This document shows positions 7,333-15,028 of a stretch of DNA of 21,017 bases, piece by piece. Both the position numbers and the translations under genes were made by a program. The notes below the pieces were generated by a model. The model was not told the DNA's origin, did no database searches, and saw only the letters and a list, made by a program, of their open reading frames with translations. The stretch lies in contig DAOUDK010000008.1 of NCBI GenBank assembly GCA_034431315.1, forward strand, positions 1 through 21,017, in the 5' to 3' direction. How positions within the stretch are numbered: the stretch's first letter is position 1; each line of letters starts with the position of its first letter. This DNA comes from JAUWOY01 sp034431315. Lineage in GTDB: Bacteria > Chloroflexota > Anaerolineae > VGOG01.

Positions 7333-10212
7333 ATGACAAAACTACACCAACTGGCCAAGCTGGGCCAGGCGATTTGGTTCGACTACATCCGCCGCTCTTT
7401 CCTCGCCTCTGGTGACTTGCAAGCCTTGATTGACGAGGGCTTGCGTGGCGTCACCTCCAACCCGTCAATCTTTGAAAAAGCCATCGCCGGCAGCGCCGAC
7501 TACGACGATGCCCTGCAGCGCCTGGTGGAGGAGGGCAAGACGGTGGAGGAGATCTACGAGGCGCTAACGCTAGAAGACATCCAACGCGCCGCCGACCTGC
7601 TGCGCCCGGTCTACGATGAGACCGACGGCGCCGACGGCTACGTCAGCCTGGAGGTCAGCCCCAGCCTGGCTTACGACACGGAAGGGACCATAGCTGAGGC
7701 GCGGCGGCTCTTCGCCGCGCTGGATCGTCCCAACGTGATGATCAAGGTGCCGGCCACCCCTGACGGCATTCCGGCCATTGAGACCCTCATCGGCGACGGC
7801 ATCAACGTCAACGTCACGCTGATCTTCTCCCTGGCCCACTACGAGGTCGTGGCTAAGGCCTACATCGCCGGGCTGGAAAAGCTGGCAGCCAACGGCGGCG
7901 ACCCTTCGACAGGACTTCGGCGAGCTCAGTCGAGCCGCTCAGGACGAGGCCTGAGCAAAGTAGCTTCAGTGGCCTCCTTTTTCGTCAGCCGCGTAGACGC
8001 AGCGGTAGACCGTCAACTGGACGAACTCATCCGCCAATCCCCAATATCCAATATCCAATCTCTACAAGGCAAAATCGCCATTGCCAACGCCAAAGCCGCC
8101 TACGCCCGCTTCAGCCAGATTTTCAGCGCCCCCCGCTGGGAGAGGCTGGAGGCCAAAGGCGCGCGAGTGCAGCGCCCCCTGTGGGCCAGCACCAGCACCA
8201 AGAACCCCCTCTACCCGGACACCCTCTACGTGGACGGCCTCATCGGATCGGACACGGTCAACACCGTGCCGCCCGCCACCCTCAATGCCTTCCGCGACCA
8301 CGGCACGGTTGCCCTCACGTTAGAGTCTGACGTTGACGAGGCCCGCGCCCAACTGGCCCACCTGGCCGAAGTGGGCGTGCACCTGGACGCCGTCACCCAG
8401 CAGTTGCAGGACGAAGGTGTGGCCAAGTTTGCCAAATCCTTCGAAGCGCTGATGGCCAGCATCGCCGAGAAACGGGAGCAACTGTTGGCCGGCTGGCAGC
8501 ATCAAACCGCCAGCCTGGGCTCATATCAGGCCGCAGTGGACGATGCCCTGGCCGAAATGAAGGAGAACCGAATCATGGCCCGCATCTGGGCCCACGACCA
8601 CACCGTCTGGAAGCCAGAGCCTACGGAGATCACCAACCGCCTGGGATGGCTGCACACCGCTGAGGTGATGATGGAGAACCTACCCCGCCTGGAGGGGCTG
8701 GTCGAAGCTGTACGCGCCGCGGGCTACACCCACGCCCTGTTGCTGGGGATGGGCGGCTCCAGCCTGGCCCCAGAGGTCTTCCGCAAGACATTTGGTCCTT
8801 CGACAGGCTCAGGACGGGGCGTGAAAGAGGGCTATCTCGACCTGGCCGTGCTCGACAGCACCGATCCCGGCGCAGTTCTGGCCCACACCGAGCGGCTCGA
8901 TCTTTCCCGCACCCTCTTCATCGTCGCCACCAAGTCCGGCGGCACGGTGGAGACTCTCTCCTTCTTCAAGTTCTTCTACAATCGGGTGGTCGAGGCTCTG
9001 GGTCAGGAACGGGCTGGCGCGCACTTCATCGCCATCACCGATCCCGGCAGCGAACTGGCCGATGCCGCTTCGCTTACGGCCGAGAGCTACCGCTTCCGGG
9101 CCGCCTTCCTCAATGATCCGAACATCGGCGGGCGCTATTCGGCTCTGTCCTACTTCGGACTGGCGCCGGCCGCGCTGGTTGGTGTTGACGTGGGCCTCCT
9201 GCTGGACCGCGCGCTGGCGGCCACCTCCGGCTATGAGTCCTGCGTGGCCTCGGGGGATAACCCAGGTGCTCGCCTGGGAGCTATTCTGGGTGAGCTTGCC
9301 AAAGCCGGGCGGGACAAAGTGACCTTTGCCGTCTCGCCTGCCATCGCCAGTTTCGGCGACTGGGTAGAACAGCTCATTGCCGAGAGTACGGGCAAGGAGG
9401 GCAAAGGGATTCTCCCAGTGGTTGGAGAGCCGCTGGGTCCACCTCAGGTCTACGGTAATGACCGCCTCTTCGTCCACCTGCGACTGGATGGCGATGCCGC
9501 TTCGCTTACGCACGACGCAGCAGTGGCCACTCTGGAAAGGGCCGGGCATCCGGTGGTGCGTCTGAACCTCCACGACCGCTACGACCTGGGCGGACAGTTC
9601 TTCCTGTGGGAGATGGCTACCGCTGTGGCCGCCCACCGGCTGGGCATCAATCCCTTCGACCAGCCCGACGTCGAGGCGGCCAAGGTGCTGGCCCGCAAGA
9701 TGGTGGCCGAGTATGCGGAGAAGGGCGTGCTTCCCCCTGGGGAATCGTCCCCGCTCACGGCAGAGGCGTTGAACGGGTTCCTGGCACAGGCGCAACCGGG
9801 CGACCCTGCGACAGGCTCAGGACGCAGTTACATCGCCCTGCAAGCCTACCTTCAGCCGACGGCCGAGACTGACGCGGCGCTGGCCGCGCTTCGCCTCCGG
9901 CTGCGCGACTGCTACCGACTGGCGACCACGGTGGGCTACGGGCCGCGCTTCCTCCACTCCACCGGCCAACTGCACAAGGGCGACGCCGGACGCGGCCTCT
10001 TCGTCCAGTTCACCGCCGACGATCCGCGGGATGCGCCCATCCCCGACGAAGCGGGATCGCCAGACTCGACGATGACCTTCGGCGTGCTCAAAGCAGCCCA
10101 GGCCCTGGGCGACCGGCGGGCGCTGCTGGATGCCGGGCGGCGGGTGATCAGCTTCCATCTGGGGAATGACGTGGTCGGTGGGCTGAAGAGACTGACGGAG
10201 TCGCTGTCATGA
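7333..10212 (+). CDS. Bifunctional transaldolase / glucose-6-phosphate isomerase
   Basis: This 959-aa fusion joins a pentose-phosphate transaldolase to phosphoglucose isomerase. The transaldolase half (about 1-375) has LRGVTSNPSIFEKAI, the Schiff-base Lys138 in MIKVPAT, FFVSRVD and STKNPLYPDTLYVDGL. The isomerase half (about 415-959) has the SIS-type GMGGSSLAPEVF (472-483), LDSTDPGAV, ATKSGGTVET, NDPNIGGRYSALS, ESTGKEGKGI and HSTGQLHKGDAGRG. The start at 7333 follows AGGAGG (7321-7326). Three copies of a short repeat are read through in frame (at about residues 190-205, 488-495 and 824-830), and an AATATCC-rich segment adds residues near 235-244, so the protein carries extra loops. It overlaps the next gene as ATGA. 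Such fusions are known in bacteria and carry out adjacent steps in sugar recycling. Confidence 0.93.
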   Translation: MTKLHQLAKLGQAIWFDYIRRSFLASGDLQALIDEGLRGVTSNPSIFEKAIAGSADYDDALQRLVEEGKTVEEIYEALTLEDIQRAADLLRPVYDETDGADGYVSLEVSPSLAYDTEGTIAEARRLFAALDRPNVMIKVPATPDGIPAIETLIGDGINVNVTLIFSLAHYEVVAKAYIAGLEKLAANGGDPSTGLRRAQSSRSGRGLSKVASVASFFVSRVDAAVDRQLDELIRQSPISNIQSLQGKIAIANAKAAYARFSQIFSAPRWERLEAKGARVQRPLWASTSTKNPLYPDTLYVDGLIGSDTVNTVPPATLNAFRDHGTVALTLESDVDEARAQLAHLAEVGVHLDAVTQQLQDEGVAKFAKSFEALMASIAEKREQLLAGWQHQTASLGSYQAAVDDALAEMKENRIMARIWAHDHTVWKPEPTEITNRLGWLHTAEVMMENLPRLEGLVEAVRAAGYTHALLLGMGGSSLAPEVFRKTFGPSTGSGRGVKEGYLDLAVLDSTDPGAVLAHTERLDLSRTLFIVATKSGGTVETLSFFKFFYNRVVEALGQERAGAHFIAITDPGSELADAASLTAESYRFRAAFLNDPNIGGRYSALSYFGLAPAALVGVDVGLLLDRALAATSGYESCVASGDNPGARLGAILGELAKAGRDKVTFAVSPAIASFGDWVEQLIAESTGKEGKGILPVVGEPLGPPQVYGNDRLFVHLRLDGDAASLTHDAAVATLERAGHPVVRLNLHDRYDLGGQFFLWEMATAVAAHRLGINPFDQPDVEAAKVLARKMVAEYAEKGVLPPGESSPLTAEALNGFLAQAQPGDPATGSGRSYIALQAYLQPTAETDAALAALRLRLRDCYRLATTVGYGPRFLHSTGQLHKGDAGRGLFVQFTADDPRDAPIPDEAGSPDSTMTFGVLKAAQALGDRRALLDAGRRVISFHLGNDVVGGLKRLTESLS
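7903..7945 (+). repeat. Short dispersed repeat, long variant (copy B, in tal-pgi)
   Basis: It begins CCTTCGACAGG and ends GCTCAGGAC like the other copies, but the middle is expanded by a segment containing CTTCGGCGAGCTCAGTCGAG. It is read in frame in the transaldolase half. Confidence 0.8.
8035..8063 (+). repeat. AATATCC-type tandem segment in tal-pgi
   Basis: A short tandem run built on CCAATATCC (about three imperfect units) is translated as SPISNIQS inside the transaldolase half, between two conserved helices. Its AT-rich composition differs sharply from the surrounding gene. Confidence 0.6.
8796..8815 (+). repeat. Short dispersed repeat, copy C (in tal-pgi)
   Basis: TCCTTCGACAGGCTCAGGAC, read in frame as PSTGSGR in a loop of the isomerase half just after GGSSLAPEVFRKTFG. 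Confidence 0.9.
9805..9823 (+). repeat. Short dispersed repeat, copy D (in tal-pgi)
   Basis: CCTGCGACAGGCTCAGGAC, one mismatch from the consensus, read in frame as PATGSGR near residues 825-830 of the isomerase half. Confidence 0.85.
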
Positions 10213-10952
10213 TCCGAGCCATGATCTTCGACCTGGACGGCACGCTAGTGCAGACGGAGCGGCTCAAGTCCCTATCTTACGCCCGCGCCGCTATTGAACT
10301 GTGCCCCCACACTCTCAGCGAGGCGGAAGTGGCGGAAGCCTTCAAAGACGTGGTGGGCCTCCCGCGCTGGGAGGTGGCCCAGGCGCTGGTGGAGCGGTTC
10401 GATCTGGAAGAGAAGGCCCGCTCCCGGATGGCTGAGTTCGGGGTGGGTACGCCCTGGCAGGCTTTCGTTCAGGTGCGGCTGCGTTACTACGAGAGAATGA
10501 TGGCTGACCCGTATGTCTTGCGCACCAACTAGTGGCCGCACAACGTTGCCCTGTTGCGCGAGGCTAGGCAGAGCGGTTGCCAAACGGCCCTGGCCACTAT
10601 GTCCCGCTGTCAGCAGGCGCGGCACGTGCTGGAAGTGCTGGGCCTGACTGAGACGTTCGACTTCGTCGCCACGCGGGACGATGTGGAGCACGGCAAGCCC
10701 GCCCCGGAGATCTATCAGCTGGTGGCGCGGGAACTGGACATCCCCCCGCCCGAATCTCTGGTCATCGAGGACTCGCCCTCCGGGGTGAAGGCGGCGGTGG
10801 CGGCCGGGATGTGGTGCATCGCTGTGACCACGCCTCTCACCCAACGCGGAATCCACGCCTTGCAACTGCTGGACGAACGCTGGATCGTGGACGATCCGAC
10901 CACGCTCACGGCCGTAGTCCGGCAGATGCTCGTAGAGCGAGAGCAGGACTGA
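10209..10952 (+). pseudogene. HAD-family phosphatase / beta-phosphoglucomutase-like, broken by an in-frame TAG
   Basis: HAD enzymes of this type hydrolyse or isomerise sugar phosphates using an aspartyl-phosphate. The nucleophile motif MIFDLDGTLVQTE has Asp8 and Asp10. A TAG at 10530-10532 interrupts codon 108, but the same frame continues without shift through ATMSR (motif II), HGKPAPEIY with the motif III Lys, and VIEDSPSGVKAAVAAG (motif IV) to TGA at 10950-10952. Readthrough would give 247 aa, normal for the family. The start overlaps the tal-pgi stop as ATGA, so it was translated with it. TAG ends several intact genes here (response regulator, 221-aa gene), so recoding is unlikely. Either one point mutation or one base-call error explains it. 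Confidence 0.85.
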
Positions 10953-10964
10953 GGAGCAAATCAA

Positions 10965-11006
10965 GTGAGCGAAGACACGTCAGAACTCAAGCAACAGGCT
11001 GCCTGA
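10965..11006 (+). pseudogene. Possible 5' remnant of a lost gene (13 codons)
   Basis: A GTG with AGGAG upstream, 12 bases after the HAD gene, reads VSEDTSELKQQAA and then TGA. The start looks genuine, and the peptide loosely resembles the first residues of ribose-5-phosphate isomerase A, which would fit this pentose-phosphate cluster. Nothing after it extends the match. A CGCCCC/GGGGCG hairpin (11011-11027) follows. This could be chance. Confidence 0.2.
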
Positions 11007-11093
11007 GAGGCGCCCCCGGTTGGGGCGGAATGTGGCCATGCTGTGCCCTGGCATAAGGTGAAAAATCATTCATAAACAAGGAGGAGGTCAATC

Positions 11094-12107
11094 ATGGCAA
11101 AGGTAGCGATTAAGGTACTGGGAAGAATTGGAAGGGCGGCTTTCAAGATCATACTCGAAACCCCAGCATTGGAACTGGTCGCAGTTAATGACCTGGTTCC
11201 AGTGGATAACCTCGTCTACCTGCTAAAGTACGATACAGTTTATGGCAGGTATGACAAGAAGGTAGAGACCGACGGCGATAGCCTGATCGTGGAGGGCAAG
11301 AGATATAGAGTCTTCAATCAAAGGGATCCTGCCCAACTACCCTGGGGCGATTTGGGAGTAGACATTGTGTTTGAATGTACCGGAGTCTTCACCCAAAAGG
11401 AAGGTCTGGAAAAGCATCTTCAGGCTGGTGCAAAGTTCGCTGTCCTGTCTGCTCCGGCGAAGAGCGAAGGAATAGGTACGGTGATCCACGGTGTCAACAA
11501 GCCCGAAGACGAGTCGGTTCGGATGATATCCTGCGCAAGCTGCACCACGAATTCAATCGCTCCTGTCGTTGAGATCATGGGCAGAAGGATAGGGATTGAG
11601 AAGGCGATAATGACGACTATCCACGCCTACACTTCAACCCAGTCAATAGTGGATGGGCCAAACAAGCGCTTCAGCAGAGGGAGAGCGGGTGCTGCTAACT
11701 TCGTGCCCACATCAACCGGTGCTGCGGTAGCGACTACCAAAGCGCTTCCACAATACGAAGGCAAGTTTGATGGGGTTGCGGTGCGCGGCCCAGTTCCGAT
11801 AGGCTCACTCTCCGACATCGTTTTTCTTACGGCGAGAAAGACCACTGTCGAGGAAGTGAACAGGATGTTCAGGGAAGAGGCGGAAACTGAAAGATACAAA
11901 GGTATCCTGGGAGTGACAGATGATCCGATCGTTTCCTCGGACATCATCAAGGATCCTCGTGCCGCCGTTATTGACCTGGGTATGACCCGAGTGGTAGACG
12001 GGGATCTGGTTAAGGTTATGAGTTGGTACGATAACGAATGGGGTTACACCAATCAGATGATAAGAGAGGCCCTACGAGTGGTTAAGGAATCCAACCTTGC
12101 TCGATGA
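11094..12107 (+). CDS. gap: Glyceraldehyde-3-phosphate dehydrogenase, type I
   Basis: This enzyme oxidises glyceraldehyde-3-phosphate to 1,3-bisphosphoglycerate with NAD. The protein is 337 aa, the normal length. The catalytic Cys150 is in SCASCTTN, with His177 in HAYT. Asp33 in AVNDL suggests NAD rather than NADP. PTSTGAA, GPVPIGSLSD and WYDNEWGYTNQM follow. The N-terminal fingerprint is odd: the usual INGFGRIGR is IKVLGRIGR, so one Asn and one glycine of the Rossmann loop are replaced. Codons favour AGA, AGG and AAG, and the gene is more AT-rich than its GC-rich upstream neighbours, suggesting separate acquisition. ATG 11094 follows AAGGAGGAGG. The 141-base gap upstream separates it from the HAD gene. 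Confidence 0.93.
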   Translation: MAKVAIKVLGRIGRAAFKIILETPALELVAVNDLVPVDNLVYLLKYDTVYGRYDKKVETDGDSLIVEGKRYRVFNQRDPAQLPWGDLGVDIVFECTGVFTQKEGLEKHLQAGAKFAVLSAPAKSEGIGTVIHGVNKPEDESVRMISCASCTTNSIAPVVEIMGRRIGIEKAIMTTIHAYTSTQSIVDGPNKRFSRGRAGAANFVPTSTGAAVATTKALPQYEGKFDGVAVRGPVPIGSLSDIVFLTARKTTVEEVNRMFREEAETERYKGILGVTDDPIVSSDIIKDPRAAVIDLGMTRVVDGDLVKVMSWYDNEWGYTNQMIREALRVVKESNLAR

Positions 12108-12276
12108 CCCTCCCATGCCATAGACACGCAACACGTGTGTGACCTCGAGTCCGTATCAGGCTTGAGATGTAGTGAGTGCGCTTGGGGAGAATACCTGTGT
12201 GCCAAGAGATCGCTGCTGCGCCGCGTGCCCATAGGACCCAGGTACTGCAGACTGATCTGAGAAAGGAAGAGGGCTT
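12108..12276. other. Spacer between gap and the NicO-like gene
   Basis: These 169 bases contain no gene. The ACACGTGT palindrome near 12131 is short. The ribosome site of the next gene is at the end. No clear promoter or terminator is seen. Confidence 0.4.
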
Positions 12277-13008
12277 ATGTCACGGCAATTACTCATCCTA
12301 CTGGGATCCGCGGCTACTATAGCCTTTTTTCACACGCTGTTGGGACCGGATCATTATCTGCCATTTATGGTGGTGTCAAAGGCGCGGCAGTGGTCGCTGG
12401 CCAAGACGACTTGGGTTACATTGTTGTGCGGCCTGGGGCACATTGCAGGTTCGATTGTGCTTGGCTTGCTTGGCATCGCTGCGGGAATCACGCTGAAACG
12501 GCTGGAATTAATCGAATCCATCCGTGGAAACATCGCAGCCTGGTTTCTCATGGCCTTTGGGCTTGTTTATTTTGCATGGGGGGGGCTCCGGGCCCTGCGC
12601 AACAAGCCCCATACGCATGAACATAACCATCCTTCGACAAGCTCAGGACACCGCCTTGACAGCATCGAACATGGACATGAGCATACACACCACGCCGACC
12701 ACGTACACCTCCACGACCAGGAACGCAAAAACCTTACGCCATGGATTCTCTTTATCATCTTTGTCTTTGGCCCTTTCGAACCGCTGATCCCACTTCTGAT
12801 GTATCCTGCCGCTGCCGAGAGCTTTTGGGCCGTCGCCATAGTAGTCGTCGTGTTCAGCATAGTTACCATCGCAACGATGACGGGGATCGTTCTCCTATCG
12901 GCGTTCGGCCTCAGCTTTGTCTCTATGAAACGCCTTGAGCGGTACAGCCACGTACTCGCCGGAGCGACGATATTTCTCTGCGGAATCGCGATCCATTACG
13001 GATTCTAG
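12277..13008 (+). CDS. NicO/UreH-like membrane protein with a His-rich loop
   Basis: This 243-aa polytopic membrane protein has about six hydrophobic segments. The first contains HTLLGPDH (residues 19-26), a His...Asp-His signature resembling nickel/cobalt transporters and UreH-like proteins. GHIAGSIVLG follows. A cytoplasmic-type loop at about 112-148 is loaded with histidines (HTHEHNH, then HGHEHTHHADHVHLHD), typical of metal binding. The final segments contain FGPFEPLIPLLMYPAA. A dispersed repeat is read in frame inside the His-rich loop as PSTSSGHR. The start at ATG 12277 has AAAGGAAGAGG upstream. Export or import of a divalent metal (Ni, Co or similar) is inferred; the substrate is not shown. 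It stands alone between gap and zwf. Confidence 0.75.
   Translation: MSRQLLILLGSAATIAFFHTLLGPDHYLPFMVVSKARQWSLAKTTWVTLLCGLGHIAGSIVLGLLGIAAGITLKRLELIESIRGNIAAWFLMAFGLVYFAWGGLRALRNKPHTHEHNHPSTSSGHRLDSIEHGHEHTHHADHVHLHDQERKNLTPWILFIIFVFGPFEPLIPLLMYPAAAESFWAVAIVVVVFSIVTIATMTGIVLLSAFGLSFVSMKRLERYSHVLAGATIFLCGIAIHYGF
12630..12649 (+). repeat. Short dispersed repeat, copy E (in the NicO-like gene)
   Basis: TCCTTCGACAAGCTCAGGAC, followed by ACACCGCCT as in copy A. It is read in frame as PSTSSGHR and splits the His-rich loop into two histidine clusters. Confidence 0.88.
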
Positions 13009-13069
13009 CTACTGGATCTTGAACGGCTATTTCAACACATATTTGCTACGTATCAGAGGAGCATGATGA

Positions 13070-14566
13070 ATGAACCCAATCAGTTTACCTACGGAACACG
13101 TTGCCGCTATTGTAATTTTTGGCGCGTCGGGAGATCTGACGCAGCGCAAGCTGGTGCCGGCGCTGCACACCCTGGCCTGCGGGGGACTCCTGGCCCCGGC
13201 CACTCGGATCATCGGCGTGGCCCGCACCCCCCTCTCCAACCAGGCCTTCCGCGCCCGGCTTCGCGAGGGCGTGGACGAATACGCTCTGATTATATCCAAA
13301 CCGGGTATCTGCGAGCTTTGGGACCGTTTCGCGGAGCGGCACTCGTACCTGGCGGGGAGCTATGATGATCCGGAGATCTATCGTCGCTTGGCGGAGCGGC
13401 TGGAGCAATTCGACACTATGGCCGGTACTCATGGCAACCACCTTTTCTACTTGGCTACCCCGCCCGTGCTATTCCCGGTGATCATCGAGCATTTGGGCCA
13501 GGTTGGATTGAACCACGGCACATCGGGCTGGACGCGCATTATCATTGAGAAACCCTTTGGGCACGATTTGCAGAGTGCCCGCCAGCTCAACCAGCAGGTG
13601 CACGCCGTGTTTGACGAGGGCCAGGTCTACCGTATTGACCACTACCTGGGCAAAGACACGGTGCAGAATATCTTGACTTTCCGCTTTGCCAACGCCATCT
13701 TCGAGCCGGTGTGGAACCGCAACTACGTGGACAACGTGCAGATCACCGTGACCGAAAGCGTGGACGTGGGCCACCGCGCTGGCTACTACGATCAGGCCGG
13801 CGTACTGCGCGATATGTTCCAGAACCACGTGTTGCAGTTGCTCACCCTGATAGCCCTGGAGCCGCCAGCGGCCTTTAGCGATAAGGCGCTGCGTGACGAG
13901 AAGGTCAAAGTGCTGAATGCCACACGGCCGGTTGCCCTGAGCGATACGGTTCGCGCTCAGTACCAAGGCTATCGTCAGATGCCTGGCGTCGCGCCCGATT
14001 CGCAGACGCCCACCTACGCCGCGCTCAGATTGTTCGTGGACAACTGGCGCTGGCAGGGGGTGCCCTTCTATCTGCGCTCTGGCAAGGCGCTAGAGGAAAA
14101 AGTCACCGAAGTCGTCATCGAATTCAAACGTCCGCCACACGTGATGTTCGACCTGCCGCCGGGCCACGAGTTCAGGCCCAACATCCTCTCGCTGGGCATC
14201 CAGCCCGACGAGGGCATTCATTTCAAATTCCAGGCCAAAGTGCCTGGGTCGGCTCAGGAGATGCGTTTGGTGGACATGGCCTTCCACTATCGTCCTACTT
14301 TCGGTATAGAGAAACTGCCTGATGCCTACGAGCGGCTGTTGCTGGACACCCTGCAAGGTGATGCTTCGCTGTTTGCCCGCAGCGACGAGATCGAGCTGGC
14401 CTGGCGTCTGATGGATCCCATCATACAGGGCTGGGGAGAGTCGCCGGACGCGCCGCCTCTGACCACCTACGAGCCGGGCAGTGGGGGGCCGACCGAGGCA
14501 GACGATTTTCTGGCCCGCGAGGGCCGCGTCTGGCGTCGGGGCTGCACCGGGCACGAGGATGACTAA
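13070..14566 (+). CDS. zwf: Glucose-6-phosphate 1-dehydrogenase
   Basis: Zwf oxidises glucose-6-phosphate to 6-phosphogluconolactone and makes NADPH, the entry of the oxidative pentose phosphate pathway. The 498-aa length is normal. The coenzyme motif GASGDLTQRK is at 18-27, EKPFGHDL precedes the substrate motif RIDHYLGK (188-195), then TVQNILTFRFAN, the C-terminal FYLRSGKAL and a final WRLMDPI. ATG 13070 puts the Rossmann motif at the expected distance; the ATG codons at 13063 and 13066 are out of frame. GAGGA lies about 10 bases upstream. No 6-phosphogluconolactonase or 6-phosphogluconate dehydrogenase follows; the downstream region is decayed. Confidence 0.95.
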   Translation: MNPISLPTEHVAAIVIFGASGDLTQRKLVPALHTLACGGLLAPATRIIGVARTPLSNQAFRARLREGVDEYALIISKPGICELWDRFAERHSYLAGSYDDPEIYRRLAERLEQFDTMAGTHGNHLFYLATPPVLFPVIIEHLGQVGLNHGTSGWTRIIIEKPFGHDLQSARQLNQQVHAVFDEGQVYRIDHYLGKDTVQNILTFRFANAIFEPVWNRNYVDNVQITVTESVDVGHRAGYYDQAGVLRDMFQNHVLQLLTLIALEPPAAFSDKALRDEKVKVLNATRPVALSDTVRAQYQGYRQMPGVAPDSQTPTYAALRLFVDNWRWQGVPFYLRSGKALEEKVTEVVIEFKRPPHVMFDLPPGHEFRPNILSLGIQPDEGIHFKFQAKVPGSAQEMRLVDMAFHYRPTFGIEKLPDAYERLLLDTLQGDASLFARSDEIELAWRLMDPIIQGWGESPDAPPLTTYEPGSGGPTEADDFLAREGRVWRRGCTGHEDD

Positions 14567-14713
14567 GGCCGAACGGCTGCGGCAGGTGTTGCCGGGCCGT
14601 ACCGTACCGGCCAGACATCCTACCAGCGCAAATCGTCAGGCCGACCGACGGTCGCTTGCTGTGGCTGACCGATGAGGTGGTCGTGGCTCATTTGAGAGGG
14701 GAAAGGATGACAC

Positions 14714-14845
14714 GTGGCTGAACGCACGAACGAGGAATGGCTGGCCGAGTTGGACTTCAGGAGGCTGGGCGTCGAGGAGGGGAGTGAAGGCTTGGAGTTT
14801 TTGGGGGAAGATTGCTGGTTGCGTTTTTTATGGTTGGTGTTGTGA
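14714..14845 (+). pseudogene. Possible truncated sigma-70-family start
   Basis: A GTG with GGGAAAGGA upstream opens VAERTNEEWLAELD, which resembles the first residues of some extracytoplasmic or Chloroflexota sigma factors. After about 25 codons the sequence becomes low-complexity (EGLEFLGEDCWLRFLWLVL) and stops at TGA. It reads as a gene start cut by a rearrangement. The family call rests on a few residues only. Confidence 0.3.
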
Positions 14846-14962
14846 CTTTTGAATACAGCAAACGCCTTGCTAGAAATCACGTCATCCCTATGCAAAGGCT
14901 TTGTTCAGGCATTTCTCAATGTAATCATTATCATTCACTTCCTCAGGGCACATCTCTATACA

Positions 14963-14997
14963 GGTCGCTTGCCCAACCTTGACAGGCGACCCTTTTT
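14963..14997 (+). terminator. Weak candidate terminator on the plus strand
   Basis: GGTCGC (14963-14968) pairs with GCGACC (14986-14991) around a 17-base loop, followed by CTTTTT. The short stem and long loop make it weak. It would stop transcription running from zwf into the convergent operon. Confidence 0.3.
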
Positions 14998-15028
14998 AAG
15001 GGGGCAGGTAGTCCCCATCGTGAAACTC

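Larger units (their letters stand above)
14567..15028. other. Gene-poor decay zone between zwf and the convergent operon
   Basis: No intact gene is seen in these 462 bases. Short reading stretches occur: an ATG at 14559 overlapping the zwf end (MTKAERLRQVLP) that stops by 14675, and a remnant at 14714. The composition shifts from GC-rich to AT-rich near 14810, which is a plausible edge of the accessory block. A weak hairpin with a T run lies at 14963-14997. Confidence 0.5.

Noticed and set aside
8809..9795. A 328-codon minus-strand frame inside tal-pgi
   Set aside because: It lies wholly opposite conserved isomerase motifs and is a shadow of GC-rich coding sequence.
2248..10532. Two in-frame TAG codons (response-regulator copy and HAD gene) as a sign of amber recoding
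   Set aside because: TAG is the natural stop of the intact response regulator, the 221-aa gene, glk and pglZ, so it acts as a normal stop here.
11011..11027. CGCCCC/GGGGCG hairpin before gap as a terminator
   Set aside because: No T tract follows and the stem is only 6 bp; it may still be a weak structure but I do not call it.
14620..14895. A 91-codon minus-strand frame after zwf
   Set aside because: Low-complexity Ser/Lys/Pro-rich translation with no ribosome site or recognisable domain.
14919..14942. Fur-box-like sequence (AATGATAATGATTACATT on the minus strand)
   Set aside because: It matches only about half of the consensus and lies downstream of convergent genes, not near a promoter.
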